Assembly: GCA_034359265.1 (NCBI GenBank)
Contig: CP136892.1
Span: 16,230,501 to 16,294,500 of the forward strand
Direction: 5' to 3'
DNA: 64,000 nt
Origin: Canna indica
Lineage: Eukaryota; Streptophyta; Magnoliopsida; Zingiberales; Cannaceae
Below, one piece after another: positions 1-11,537 of this stretch; positions within the stretch are counted from its first letter, which is position 1; every line of letters begins with the position of its first letter. The notes under the pieces are model-generated. The model saw only the letters and a program-made list of their open reading frames with translations, had not been told where the DNA came from and made no database searches. The translations under genes were made by a program, and so were the position numbers.

Positions 1-326
1 TGACCTAACAAATCTAAAAACCTAAAATATGATATTATTTATAGTTATATTAGGGGTTGTCAATATAACTACGTAATTGTAGATGTAATTATAATTTGAG
101 AAATTTGAGAAACCCATATATAGTTTTCCTAAAATTTTCAAAATCATAAATAGATATGAAAAATATGAAAAATTATAACATTTTTGAATAAATCTCTAAA
201 TTACCCTTCAAATTTTTAAACCAACCTGTTCACCCAATAAACCGGTTCATTGAAAAGCCGATTTTAGTTTTTCTTTTCTTTTCATTTTATGTTCAATCTC
301 AAACCAAGGCTCAAGACCGTCGTAAG
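1..326. other. AT-rich non-coding flank
   Basis: I see no open frame, RNA gene or clear repeat structure here. The end of the stretch (319-326, GTCGTAAG) is the left target-site copy of the MITE that follows. Confidence 0.6.
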
Positions 327-970
327 TAGGGATGACAATATTACATGTACCTACGGATACCCACGGATATTTATTCGACATGGGTTGAGTATGGGAAATA
401 TATTATACCCATGGGTATAGGTACATGTATAAAATTTTACCTGTTTAATAAATGGGTACGGGTGCGGATACTATACTATCCACACCCACGGATACTCGCT
501 ACCCTCTAATATATATGAAATATTAAATTTATAGTTTTATATATTAATATCTAATCGAAAGTTTAAAAATAAATCTAAATCATCTATTCATTAGATTCAT
601 TTATCTAAATATAATATATTTTTATATATTATATAAATTCTCAATTTTAGTTGAAAATACTTTGGTTTTAAATTTAATATTGTATGAATGAATATTGCTA
701 TTTCGTAAGACATTTTTATGGTTTAATATTTATTTGTTATGTAGTTTATTTTATGGTATAATGTTTCTCAATCAAGTTATTAATAGGGGTGAAATGAGAA
801 TCGTTGATGGTATACTATTAAAACAAAATGAAAATTTTTGTCATAGTTTAAATGGGCATCCGTGAAAATCCGCGGGTATCAATTACTCACGATGGGACGG
901 GTAACGGATACCCGTCGCGGGTGCGGGTATGGCACTATCCGCCCCTGAACCCGTCCCGTTGACATCCCTA
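327..970. mobile_element. hAT-like MITE made of GGGTATCCG words
   Basis: The element starts TAGGGATGACAAT and ends GTTGACATCCCTA, an inverted terminal pair. It is flanked by an 8-bp duplication, GTCGTAAG at 319-326 and GTCGTAGG at 971-978 (7 of 8 match). The inside is non-coding. Near both ends it is filled with variants of ACGGATACCCACGG and GGGTACGGGTGCGGATA, so the two ends can pair with each other. The 8-bp duplication and the T(A/G)GGG(A/G)TG end are typical of plant hAT elements. It has no transposase and would need one supplied in trans. Element boundaries are direct observation; the superfamily is inferred. Confidence 0.8.
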
Positions 971-978
971 GTCGTAGG

Positions 979-1813
979 CCTCATGGGCCTAATAGAGGGG
1001 CGTCGATACCGTCATCCATAGACCTAAATCATCGGATATCGCTGAATGGTATAAAGTAAGTATCAATTTTTTTTATTATAATTGTTAATTAATTGTTACT
1101 TATGTTGTTATACTTGAATTGTAGGTTCGAGCAGGATGCGGCATCAATGCCATTATTAACAGGTTCTTTGAGGGGTTGTGGCATTCGCGGACCCACGTGC
1201 CAGATCAATATCTTGATTTGCTATGGGACGAGTTCGAGGTACGTATTTTTTTTAAAATTTAATTGTATTAATATATATAACTTATTTTTTAATGCCCGAT
1301 ACACTTGGGATCCCGCCATTCAGGCCCAGGTGGAGGATACTTAGAAAGCTTATTGTAAAAAGCTTTCCATGGATATCCTCCACCGAGCACGGGAGGAGGC
1401 GAGGGCAGTAGTGGGAGGGGACCGAGGACATCCATGGCCCTTTTGAATGGTCATTGTCCCACATGATTCGCAGCAGATTTGGACTCGTTGGTCGATAACT
1501 AGGCATCGGAGGAGTGGCAGGGTGCCTCTCGAACGACCTACCAAAACCAGATGACACCAGCCGAGGGATCCCTTGCTCGACATACTAGCGTATTCATTCC
1601 CTTCACGAGCCATGAGCGTTGCTTGGTAAGTAATTTGAAAATTACTTTTATTTATTAATATAATTATATAAAACTAAGTATATTTATTTTATTGTCGGGG
1701 ACGTGGGACGAGCAAGGCGCGCTGACACTGGCCGACCCTCTTAGGGTTTTTGAGGAGACACGTAGAAATATGTGTGGCCCTCGTTGGGACAATTTATTTG
1801 CGGGAGATCAGAG
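979..1813 (+). pseudogene. CACTA (Ptta/En-Spm) TNPA-like transposase relic
   Basis: Broken coding segments read on the + strand and are separated by AT-rich introns. One is at about 1125-1236, one at about 1290-1615 and one at about 1692-1813. The first segment opens with an acceptor and RFEQ, continues to WDEFE and a GTACGT donor. This is the same exon layout as the TNPA-like gene of the CACTA elements at 30.6, 36.4 and 59.8 kb, where the exon reads RFEQ to WREFE. The second begins ARYTWD, the counterpart of ARYTWAED there. Stops and frameshifts are frequent, so it is dead. It is much more diverged than the three intact-ended CACTA copies and must be older. The copia element at 1814 splits it; the reading resumes at 5597 (GGAGATCATGCATTTTGG). 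Confidence 0.65.
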
Positions 1814-2052
1814 TGTTGGAATATGGAGTCTGATTATTAAAAGGGATATTTTAGTAATATCTCATTCTTTTGGTAACCCTAGATCTCATATGTATAAATA
1901 GCATATGTTGTAATTTGTGACGGGTAGATTGAATAAAAAGAAGAGAGAAACTCTAGTGCGGCTGTGGATGTAGGCATCTTCGCCGAACCACGTAAATCTT
2001 GTGTTTTTTGTGTGATTTTTTCTATTCGATTTCTTGACGCCTATCCCTAACA
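1814..2052 (+). repeat. 5' LTR of copia element
   Basis: Starts TGTTGGAATATGGAG and ends CCCTAACA (TG...CA). It is nearly identical to 5360-5596; the differences are scattered single substitutions plus a run-length change in the T tract. The LTR carries a TATA-like TGTATAAATAG at about 1890 and an AATAAA-type signal (GAATAAAAAG) at about 1931, fitting promoter and polyadenylation roles. Confidence 0.92.
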
Positions 2053-2054
2053 AC

Positions 2055-2066
2055 TGGTATCAGAGC
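2055..2066 (+). other. primer binding site (initiator Met-tRNA type)
   Basis: TGGTATCAGAGC lies two bases after the 5' LTR. This is the usual plant copia primer site complementary to the 3' end of initiator methionine tRNA. Confidence 0.88.
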
Positions 2067-2091
2067 CTCATTGAGGGGAATAGTGGGAGCG

Positions 2092-2750
2092 ATGGCGTTA
2101 GACTATGGAAAGGTGAAGATCGACAAGTTCGACGGGAAGGACTTTGGGTTCTGGAGGATGCAGATTGAAGATTATCTGTACCAGAAGAAGCTTCACGAAC
2201 CTCTGTTAGGTACAAAACCAGAAAAGATGGCACAAGCATAATGGGATCTACTAGATCGCTAGGCTTTGAGGGTGATCCGTCTCACGTTGTCGAAGAACGT
2301 CGCGTTCAACATCATCAACAAGAAAAGGACGGTATATCTAATGAAGGCGCTATCGAACATGTACGAGAAATCGTCTGCATCTAACAAGGTGTATTTGATG
2401 CGCCGATTATTCAATCTGAAGATGGGAGAAGGTGTCGCGGTTGCGGAGCACATCAACGAATTCAATGTCATTACGACACAACTGAGTTCAGTTGATATAA
2501 ATTTTGACGATGAGGTAAAAGCGTTAATCTTATTATCATCCTTACCAGAAAGTTGGGCCACAACAGTTACCGCAGTGAGCAGTTCCTCCGGCAGTAAGAA
2601 ATTGGAACTTGTGAATGTTCAAGATTTGATTCTCAGCGAGGATGTACGCAGAAGAGAGACGAGCGAATCTTCAGGTTCCGCTTTGAGTACTAAAGGTAGA
2701 GGAAGAAGCAATAGACGAGGACAAAAGCCAAGTTATGCGTTCAGATCACG
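2092..2750 (+). pseudogene. copia Gag (UBN2-type), broken
   Basis: The frame opens at the ATG at 2092 with VKIDKFDGKDFGFWRMQIED, the classic start of plant copia Gag. It reaches a stop after EKMAQA at about 2240 and another near 2263, then continues open from 2266 to about 2763. The later part has EHINEFNVI and SLPESWA, as in UBN2 capsid domains, and ends in a basic GRGRSNRRGQK tract. There the sequence jumps straight into integrase, so the zinc knuckle and protease are deleted. Confidence 0.8.
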
Positions 2751-3313
2751 GCGGAGAGTATGACAGTATTGAGTTCAAGGAGTTTTATGCAGAAAATGGT
2801 ATTCGGATGATAAAAACAATTTCAGGTACACCAGAGCAGAATGGCATCGCCGAGCGAATGAATAGAACTCAGAACGAACGTGCCAGAAGCATGAGGATAC
2901 ACTCCGGGCTACCGAAGACTTTTTGGGCAGATGCAGTAAACACAACAGCCTACCTAATAAATCAAGGACCGTCAGTTCCACTCGAGTTTAGGATACCGAA
3001 AGAGGTATGGACTGGGAAGGAGGTAATATTTTCTCATCTAAAAGTTTTTGATTGTGTTTCATATGTGCTCATAGATACGGAAAAGAGGGACAAACTTGAT
3101 CCCAAGGCCATAAAATGCTATTTTATTGGTTATGGTTCTGATGATTTAAGTTATCATTTTTGGGATGAACAGAACAAGAAAATCATTCGGCACAGAAACG
3201 TTACATTTAATGAACAGGTGTTGTACAAGGATAGAATGACAACCGGATCAGTTGAGCCAAGAAAACAGCAAAAAAAAGTGTTGAGTTGGAAGAAATATCA
3301 GATGAAGACGTAA
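2735..3313 (+). pseudogene. copia integrase, C-terminal part
   Basis: An open frame of 192 codons starts directly at RSDHGGEY, the middle of the integrase catalytic core. It continues with TPEQNGIAERMNRT, which holds the catalytic glutamate region, and LKVFDC and KCYFIGY of the C-terminal part. The HHCC zinc domain and first catalytic Asp are missing because of a deletion that fuses Gag to this point. It overlaps the next frame at 3286-3313, where a frameshift occurs. It cannot encode a working integrase. Confidence 0.85.
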
Positions 3314-4820
3314 CTGAGAGACAAGATGGAGGTCAGGAGGACATTACAACTGAAGCACAACATGGTCCAGCAAGATCAGAACCAATTCTTCCAAGAATTG
3401 TAAGAAAATTTGTTAGGATTAGAAGACCTACGAAGCAATTTTCTTCTTATTTGAATTATTTGCTTTTAACTGACGCTGGTGAACCAGAATGTTTTGATGA
3501 GGCTATGCAGATGAAAGACTCTGTCAAGTGGGAGCTTGCCATGGAAGACGAGATGAGGTCTTTGCATAAGACCAAAACATGGGTTCTAACTCATTTACCT
3601 GACGGAAAGAAAGCGTTGCAAAATAAGTGGGTGTATCGAGTCAAAGAAGAGCATGACGGTAGTAAGAGATACAAGGCACGATTAGTAGTGAAGGGATTTT
3701 AACAGAAGAAAGGTATTGATTACAAAGAAATTTTCTCTCCTGTTGTGAAGTTAACTACTATCAGAATTGTACTGAGCATCGTTGCAGCCGAGGATTTGTA
3801 CTTAGAGCAGTTAGATGTGAAAACAACGTTTCTTCATGGGGATTTAGAAGAATACATTTACATGGTTCAACCAAAAGGCTTTCAAGTTACCGGATCAGAT
3901 TTGCCGCAGATTAACAAGCTAAAGCAAGAATTGTCAAAGAAATTTGAAATGAAGGACTTAGGACCATCGAAGCAAATACTTGGGATGAGGATCACTCGAG
4001 ATAGAGAAAAAGGCATTTTAAAATTATCGCAGGAAAAGTATATCGAAAAAGTTCTAAGACGATTTGCAATTCATGATGCGAAGCCCCGGAGCAGCCCATT
4101 AGGAGGTCACTTCAAACTCAGTAAGAAGCAGTCACCAGAAACTAATGAAGAGCGAGAGTACATGGCCAAGGTTCCATATGCGTCTGCAGTTGGCAGTTTG
4201 ATGTATGCAATGGTATGCACGAGACCGAATATCGCCCATGCAGTGGGAGTAGTCAGCAGGTATATGTCAAATCCAGGGAAGACTCATTGGGAAGCGGTCA
4301 AGTGGCTAGTTCGTTATCTCAAAGACACTTCGAGTTTGACACTTCAGTTCAAGAAGAGTAATGTGATTCTTCAAGGATTTTCAGACTCAGATTTGGGAGG
4401 AGACTTGGATAGTCGAAAAAGTACATCAGGGTATATATTCACTTTGGGAGGCACCGCTATTAGTTGGATGTCTAAGCTTCAGAAGAGTGTTGCTTTATCT
4501 ACTACAGAAGCCGAGTATATGGCAGTTTCTGAAGTCGGGAAAGAGATGATTTGGTTGAAGCATTTTCTGTCAGAATTGGGGAAAGAGCAGAACAGTAGTG
4601 CACTTTTCAGCGACACTCAGAGTGTTATTCATCTAGCGAAGAATCCTATTTTTCATTCCAGAACGAAACATATACAGTTGAGGTATCACCACATTCGCGG
4701 ATTAATTGAGGATGGAACATTATCTCTGAAGAAAATATTTGGAGAAGAGAATCCCGCGGATATGTTAACAAAGGTGGTCTCAACTGAGAAACTGAGGTTG
4801 TGCACTGCCTCAGTTGGTCT
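3286..4820 (+). pseudogene. copia reverse transcriptase-RNase H, deleted
   Basis: The frame from 3286 to 3702 gives the region before the polymerase (WVYRVK, YKARLVVKGF) and is closed by a TAA at 3700. It resumes at about 3745 with LDVKTTFLHGDLEE of the palm. After PKGFQVTG the sequence jumps to NKLKQELSKKFEMKDLG, so the stretch that should hold the YVDD catalytic motif is gone. RNase H follows with SDLGGD, STSGYIF, STTEAEYMA and the C-terminal TKHIQLRYHHIR. The reading ends at the MITE inserted at 4821. The deletion and stops show it is inactive. Confidence 0.85.
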
Positions 4821-5237
4821 TAGGGGTGTAATCGAGCCGAGCCGAGCCGAGCCGAGCTTGCTTGTGCTCAAGCTTGGCTCGTTTAAGAAATGTCGAGCTC
4901 GAGCTCGAACTCGAGCTGGATCGAGCTTCAATATCTAGGCTTGAGATTGGCTCGAGCTTGTCTCAAGTAACTCGAGCTCGGCTCGTTTAAGCTCGTATAG
5001 GCTCGTTTATTTTTCTCAAGCGTGATCGAGCTCATTCAAGCTCGATTAAGCTCGGCTCGACTCGGGTTTATGCTCAACCCCATATGAAATATTAATATTT
5101 ATATAATTATATATAAATATATGAAGCTCGATTAGGCTCACGAGCCTCTCGAGTCGAGTATTACTTAGGTCGAGCTTGAGTTTTCATCGAGTCGATCTCG
5201 AGTAGCTCACGAGCTGCTCGGCTCACTTACACCCCTA
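4821..5237. mobile_element. hAT-like MITE made of GAGCTCG words
   Basis: Ends are TAGGGGTGTAATCGAGCC and the inverted CTCACTTACACCCCTA. The 8-bp target duplication GTTGGTCT is perfect (4813-4820 and 5238-5245). The interior is built almost entirely of CGAGC/GAGCTCG/AAGCTCG words around a short AT core near 5090-5120. It sits in the last codons of the copia polyprotein, so it is younger than the copia insertion. A second copy of the same family is at 46957-47317. Confidence 0.92.
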
Positions 5238-5359
5238 GTTGGTCTCCACGGTTAATGGTGAGGAGATGCCGCACTAGAAAATTTTGCAAGATCACAAAGA
5301 AGAAAGCACAATTGCAAGAGTATGCCAATTTCACCAAGATCAGTCTCCAAGTGTGAGAT

Positions 5360-5596
5360 TGTTGGAATATGGAGTCTGATTATTAAAAGTGATATTTTAG
5401 TAATATCTCATTCTTTTGGTAACCCTAGATCTCATATGTATCAATAACATATGTTGTAATTTGTGACGGGTAGATTGAATAAAAAGAAAAGAGAAACTCT
5501 AGTGCGATCGTGGACGTAGGCATCTTCGTCGAACCACGTAAATCTTGTGTTTTGTGTGATTTTTTCTATTTGATTTCTTGACGCCTATCCCTAACA
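5360..5596 (+). repeat. 3' LTR of copia element
   Basis: Starts TGTTGGAATATGGAG and ends CCCTAACA, matching 1814-2052. The upstream stretch (CCAAGTGTGAGAT) is a weak polypurine tract. Confidence 0.92.
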
Positions 5597-5639
5597 CGGA
5601 GATCATGCATTTTGGTAAGTAAATATTTAATTATTAGAA

Positions 5640-5897
5640 AGAGGTAAAGAAAACAACAATTGATTCATTAAAGGAAAGAGAAACAAAAAATAATGGCAAA
5701 AAGAAGTCACAAAATTCAAGTGACAGTATGGAGATAGATATACACAAAGGTGACCTGGAAATGAAGAGCATTTGTTTCAACACTAAAACAGATAAACAAG
5801 TGATTCCGAAAGAAGAAACAAAAAGTAAACCAACAGAAGAATTGGAGGAGTTTCAAATTCCTTTACAAAGATAATAGAAAATAGTTTTGCAAAAGAG
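5640..5897 (+). pseudogene. LINE-1, 5' piece (ORF1-like tail)
   Basis: A lysine- and glutamate-rich reading on the + strand runs to FTKIIENSFAKE at 5897. Removing the LTR insertion at 5898-9304 and one copy of AAGAG lets it continue directly into DFMEVGLDPE at 9310. Thus the two pieces were one LINE coding stretch. One frameshift separates the upstream part from the join. The 5' end of the LINE is not resolved. Confidence 0.6.
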
Positions 5898-8800
5898 TGT
5901 TGGCCCAAGGGTTCAACCTAGGCCTCATTCTTTATTTTGATCATAACAAACAAGAAACTAACTTATTTGTCAAGTTTTAAATTCAGGTTGATAGAAAGAT
6001 ACGCCTACGAAATGTTGGGATGAGAATAAAAAATGCAGCGGAAATAACAATTTAAAAAATTCAAATCATCCCGAAAACAACGATCGACTTTAGCAATCTT
6101 TAGGGAATTCAATCTACGAGTAGAAGGAAAAGATATACCTTATACCGTGGATGGTATGACTGCTTCTATCCCCGTTTCAAGACACACACGCACATCCTCC
6201 AATGAAAGTCCACACCAAGCGTCTCGCAACAAAGGGGCAGTGAACACTGGGACTCGTTGTGGCTCAACAGAGAGACAATCTCAATCCCGAAATGCACCAA
6301 GGCAAAGTCAGCCCTTCCACCAAGAACCGAGCACCAAAAGGGAGGAAGAGGGGATGAGAAAACCACAGAATGAGAAGGTAGATGAAGGAATACCTCGCTG
6401 TCCTTCTTGGACTCATCCAAGAAGATGAAGTAGGTGACACACCCAAGAAGAAGACACCTTCAATTTGGCTTCGCAAAAATCGAGGAAGGAGGATGTAGAT
6501 AGCCGACCACCAATGGAGAGGAGGAGTACGTTCCTTAGAGCTTTTCTCTTCAAGAAGCCTAACCAACTTACTTAGAGCTTTTCTCCAAGATGAATAACCA
6601 ACTTACTTAACCCCCTTGAAGGAGGTTAGGCCACCTATTTATAGGGGACATGGGTGGCTACAAGAGTTGACCCGACCCCCTTAAAAAAAACTCTCCTCAA
6701 AATTCAAAATTTCGAAATTTGCCTCCAAAAAATAATTTATATTTGATGGCTTCATAATTAATTCGAAATTAATTAAATACAATTAAATATAAACTTTAAT
6801 TTATATCCATAAATTAAGAGCATATTAACGAGAAAGATAATTTTCTAAATAAATCAATCACCTAAACAATATGAAAGATGTTTATCTAAATAATTTGAAT
6901 TCCTATTAATTAATAGACTTATGATTTATATATCCTCATAAATCATATATCTATTAATTTTATGATTTATCTCCATAAATCAAATTCCTATTAATTAGGA
7001 TTTATCTAAATAAATTAATTCCTAATTAATTGGTTAGGCACATGGTTAAAAACTAATTTTCTCACGATGTATATTTGATTCAAAATCAAATTATATTTAA
7101 TTCACAATTAAATACAATCCTCGTCAAGTGGTTAATTAAATATTTAATTCATAATTAAACTTAATCAACCACATAAAATATTATTATGTCTCAATTCCTA
7201 TAATTTAGGGATGCCCTACAAATTAGGGTTACCGAGGAACTCCTTTCTCGCACATTCGTTCCTATAGAAAATATCTTTCTTATTATGTCCGTAAACGAGA
7301 TCCGTGAAAGAGTTGCCGCATTCGAGCTCTATCTCATAAAGTCCGTTATGAGGTTAGCCTATTGTGTGTGACCCATTGGGCCCCACACTAAGCAAGCAGT
7401 GAGTTGTGCATAATAGAGAGTCAGATCCGATAGAACGACTTCTATTCGAATCTTACGAGCTTCCACTAAACCCCTTTAGTGTGGTCGTGAGAGACTCCAC
7501 TCACAAGTCAAGATTGATGTCTAGCAATGTGTCATGACTACCCGGATAGTGTGAGGTTCAATCTACAGGGATCGAACGCCCTTCGGTGATTAGTTACTGT
7601 GCAACTAAATCTCTCGAATACAATATCCCAAAGCCGGCTAAGGTACAGAAGAAGTATTAAACCCTAATACCAATTCATATGTATTGCCCTGCCAAGATGT
7701 CATCTCAATAATAAAATGTCAGAAATATCTTCCTGACTTTCATGTCTACTATGGCCAGAGATTCCCGAGTCAACACTTGCAGGGACACATAGGACATTAT
7801 CTTCTCTCACTAGGAATAACTGATCCCATGTTGGTTGCTCACCTACCTCTATGAATGTTTCCCCATGCCCAGTAATACTCGGCACATGACGCTGAGGGCC
7901 ACGTAGGGATAGAATCAAAGCAATGAGTCGTCACTCACAAAGTAATGACAACCTCAGGTCCAAGGACTGCTTGCACCTACTATCACCCGAGGAACATCCT
8001 ATTGACACTCGTGTAAGGATTCCATTTTGTGTTCCTCTTGTAGGTTCGTTCAGTGAACTCATTCCCTAATTAACACATGCACTTGTACATTTAATGACGG
8101 CTCATAGGTAACTCGTGAGATCAGCTATCCATTATCATATAGGGTCTGTACCAAGTGCACTAGTCTATCCAGAATCACCGATCCCCTAATTAGTGATCCC
8201 ACGACTAGGATCATTTAGAACATGGGCATCTAGATTCCAAGTCTCACTGGCATGATCTCATCATGGCCTCAGAATCATTTGCCCGGGTTCATGGGGTTCA
8301 TCACAATATTTATGAATAAATGCAGCATATGATGAAAAAGTTATCTCATTAAGTTGATTACCCTTGAATAGTCCCTAAACACATCGACATTTGATTGGCT
8401 CAAGGGCACTATTTCTTTCACGAAATTCATTTGGAAAATCATGAAAAATCAAGTTAAAATGGCTCCGGAGGTGATCGAGTCGAAACTTAGGTCTAGGCTT
8501 AGAAATCATTGTAATATGCCCCTATGACATCAACCAAACCCATCTCAGCCATTTCCTAAGTCAAAAATCCAAAACGAAACCCGACTAAAAAAATCAACAA
8601 AAATCATACTGCTGATTTCGATAACATTTATCAATCGAACCTCGACCAATCCTTGATCGATTGAAAGTGTACTTTAGCGTTCATGCCTCAAAGTGTTGAT
8701 TTCAAGCCCTAATTTTGAACTTCACTCTCTCAAGTGGTGGTTTTTATTCTTCAATCCTCTCAAGGCTAAGCTCTTCACCTTCTTGAAGTGTTGGAAGTCT

Positions 8801-9304
8801 AGAAGGCTGGTAGAAGGAGCTCTACAAGTTTGATTTCAATATTTAAGCTCCTTTACTTTGTTTTTCTTGTTGCTTGATTAAATTGTTAAGTGTAGCTTGT
8901 AAGGTGTGCTTGAAACACCTTGGTGTATTATAGATTATTGTTTTTGCTATAGAATAGCTGTTGAGGCTTCCTCTAGGGTTGAGGTTAAAGTCCTCATTGT
9001 ATTCCTTAGAAAAACAATCAATCTATAATGTGTTAAGGTTAGAAATCCTTGGTGATGAGCTAAGGTAGTGGAGTAGACGGGATTGGCCGAACCACTATAT
9101 ATTCACTTGTTTGCATTGTTATCTTGATTGCTTGATTGATCTTTACTTGTGTTCAACTCATTAGTAATTGCATCCATTCATACTTAGCTTCAAGAAACTT
9201 AAATTGACTTGTTGAGGTGCTTAAAGCCGAAAAAGACTAAAATTAAACTTGGAATTTGCCTACACTATTCAACCACCCATTCTAGTATGTATATTTGATT
9301 CACA
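5898..9304 (+). mobile_element. SIRE/Maximus-like copia solo LTR, split
   Basis: The sequence begins TGTTGGCCCAAGGGTTCAAC and ends TTGATTCACA, with a perfect AAGAG duplication (5893-5897 and 9305-9309). No internal retrotransposon region is present, so it is a solo LTR. With the nested 6013-8425 insertion removed it is about 1.0 kb, the usual size for SIRE-type LTRs. The stretch around 9060-9110 (GTGGAGTAGACGGG, GGCCGAACCACTATATA) resembles SIRE LTRs from memory. The lineage is therefore recognition, not proof; the boundaries are read directly. Confidence 0.75.
6013..8420 (-). mobile_element. 2.4-kb solo LTR nested in the SIRE-like LTR
   Basis: The segment starts TGTTGGGATGAG and ends CTATTTCTTTCA (TG...CA). 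It is flanked by a perfect CGAAA duplication at 6008-6012 and 8421-8425. There is no credible coding sequence inside and no second internal LTR copy, so a long solo LTR (or a non-coding LARD-like relic) is the best reading. The likely orientation is minus, since TGAAAGAAATAG... then forms the 5' end. The short open frames at 6147-6566 and 7700-7918 match nothing I recognise. Confidence 0.75.
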
Positions 9305-9309
9305 AAGAG

Positions 9310-11080
9310 GACTTCATGGAGGTTGGCCTTGATCCGGAAAGTTCAACAACTGCTGGGAAAGAAGGAGGCAAGATCAGAAAAGGAGCAAAAATTAATGTGA
9401 GCCTAGTAACTATACCTATTATATTCAAAAATGGGAAATTGAAAAAAAAGAAAATCACAGGGAAAACCAATGCAGTGGGAAATGAGGGAGACCCAGGAAG
9501 TAAATCCAATACAAAACTATATCTTTCTCTTTGAAATGAACCTGATCATCTCTTGGAATATAAGAGGTGATTGCAAGAAGGAGGCGAATGAGTATCTGGA
9601 ATCAATTGTTAAGGTGCATAAAGTAGATATGATACTTTTGCAAGAGACATACATAGGGAGGAGAATGAAATGAAAAACCTAATGTACAAGTGGAGTGGTT
9701 GGGATGCAGAAGCAGTATGCAGTATAGGGTTTAGGCAGAGCTGGTGAAATTTTGCTGTTGTGGAGGAAAAACAAATTAAAAGTCAGAGTGGTTCATGAAG
9801 ATGAGCAATAATCAATGTTGTAGTGCAGATGATGAATGGTAAAACTTTTTTACTATCAGGTATCTATGCCATTAATGACAAAAACATAAAAGAGGTCGAT
9901 TGTGGAAAATACTAGGAGAGTTGGATATTCATGGAATACCTTGGCTTGTAGTTGGAGACTCAAATTGCATAAACAAAGCTAATGAAAAAAAAAAGGAGGC
10001 ATGCCTTTTGCATTTAAAAAAAACAGTATTAGATTATAGAGTTTTTTTAGAGGCGGCAAACGTAATGGATGCCAATTTTAGTATCTTATTAATACAATCA
10101 TTATGGAAAAAGGAAAAGGAGGCAGTTCTAAACAATTTTGGTTAGAATATCCGGAGCTGAACCAAATAATAAAAAATTTCTAGAGAAGAGAGGAATTTGA
10201 AAATATGGGTGTAATGCAAAAACTTGAAGAGTTGAAGCCTGTGCTCGAAAGGTGGAATAAAGAAAAAGTGGGCAGCTTAGAAAGGAACCCAAAGGAAACT
10301 ATGATTGAACTAATTAAAATACTTAGAGGAAAATGAATAAAGAGAAGACATTTCTGAAAAATGAAAGAATGCATATGAAGCTTGTCGAATAAAACATTAG
10401 TATTAAGCAAACAAATACAAATTAAATGGTGGTCCAAATCAAGAAAGAAATGAATTGAAGGGGGAGAGAAAAAAACCAAATACTACCACAATATTGTAAA
10501 GTTAAGAAGAAATCAGAATCATGTGGAAGAATTAGAGATAGGGAATGCTATCATAAAAGAGGGGATGGAGATGGCAAATCATATGACAAAATGATATTAG
10601 GAGTTATGGAAATGTGAGAAGAATAAAAATATGGACCTGTCTATACTAAATAAATGAACTGGGAGAGATTATCTGATGCTCAGGGTAAAGAGATAAAGAA
10701 GAAATTTACTGAAAATGAAATTTGGAATGCGATGAATTGATTGGGAAAGGGAAAGTCCTGGTTTAGATGGATACAAGTTGGAATTCTATCTGTCCAGGTG
10801 AGATACTATGAAGGAAAGTGTGATGAAAGAAGTTTCAATTTTTTCAACACTGCTAATATGCCGGAGAACTGGAAAGAAGCCATGCTAGTAATGATTACTA
10901 AAAAGAAGAAACCAAGACTAGTCACTGATTTTAGACCTATCGCTTTGTGCAATGCTTTGTACAAAGTCTTAGCTAAAGCATTGGCCAATAGAATAAGACC
11001 ATTTCTAAACAAGCTTATCAGTTTTGAACAGTGTGCACTTATTATAGGAAGAGTTGTTCATGATAATGTGCTAATAGTAA
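9310..11080 (+). pseudogene. LINE-1 endonuclease and RT N-terminal part
   Basis: After the LTR insertion the LINE continues with a basic ORF1-like tail. Then at about 9537 comes MNLIISWNIRG, the usual start of the L1-type apurinic endonuclease, followed by MILLQETY. The next recognisable piece is at 9900-10145 with WLVVGDSN, the catalytic GDxN motif. The RT start is at about 10700-11080, with FRPIALCNALYKVLAK and NRIRPFLNKLIS of the fingers/palm. Many stops and frameshifts separate these pieces. The frame ends at VVHDNVLIV, where the gypsy fragment begins. Confidence 0.8.
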
Positions 11081-11268
11081 GTGTTCCTGCCTGAGAGTCG
11101 GGGTCTTTCGGTTCGGTCTGGTGTATCTTCTTGGTTGGTAAACTCAGCAACAAAATCGACTAGCGCTTGGGCCTTGATGGGACCTCTGGGTTGATATTCG
11201 ATGTTGAATTCTGAAATCTCCACTGACCACAATATCATCCGCCCCACAAGTTTGGGCTTAGTCAACAC
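11071..11268 (-). pseudogene. gypsy RNase H region, end piece
   Basis: The frame reads EFNIEYQPRGPIKAQALVDF, the standard junction after the RNase H domain in Tat-type elements. It then leaves recognisable sequence at the LINE boundary near 11081. Confidence 0.7.
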
Positions 11269-11537
11269 CTCCCGGATGGATTGCTCAGTGCATACCTGAA
11301 TGTGGTGGTTCTAGAAATATGGTCTCAACCTTTGAGCCGAAATGACTAGGGCAAATGCGAGCTTTTCGAATCTGATTTTTGGTCCTTGGAGAACTTTGCT
11401 AATGAAGTAAATTGGCTTATGGTCCCTTTCCTGTTTCGAATCAGGACCGAGCTAAGGGCGTTCTTCGTGACAGTAAAGTAGAGAAAGAGGATTTCTCCTT
11501 GTCGTGGTTTGTCCGAAACTAGTGGGCTGGCGAGGAA

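Larger units (their letters stand above)
1814..5596 (+). mobile_element. Ty1/copia retrotransposon, internally deleted
   Basis: A complete-ended LTR retrotransposon. It has near-identical 239- and 237-bp LTRs, a methionine-tRNA-type primer site right after the left LTR, and copia gene order on the + strand (gag, integrase, reverse transcriptase, RNase H). The flanking 5-bp copies are CAGAG (1809-1813) and CGGAG (5597-5601), one mismatch. Most of protease and the integrase N-terminus are missing. The catalytic part of the reverse transcriptase is also missing, and there are several stops, so it is non-autonomous. A 417-bp MITE sits near its 3' end. It inserted into the CACTA transposase relic. 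Confidence 0.9.

Noticed and set aside
6147..6566. Short open frames on both strands in the 2.4-kb LTR
   Set aside because: No codon bias, motif or signal; overlapping on both strands within a non-coding LTR.
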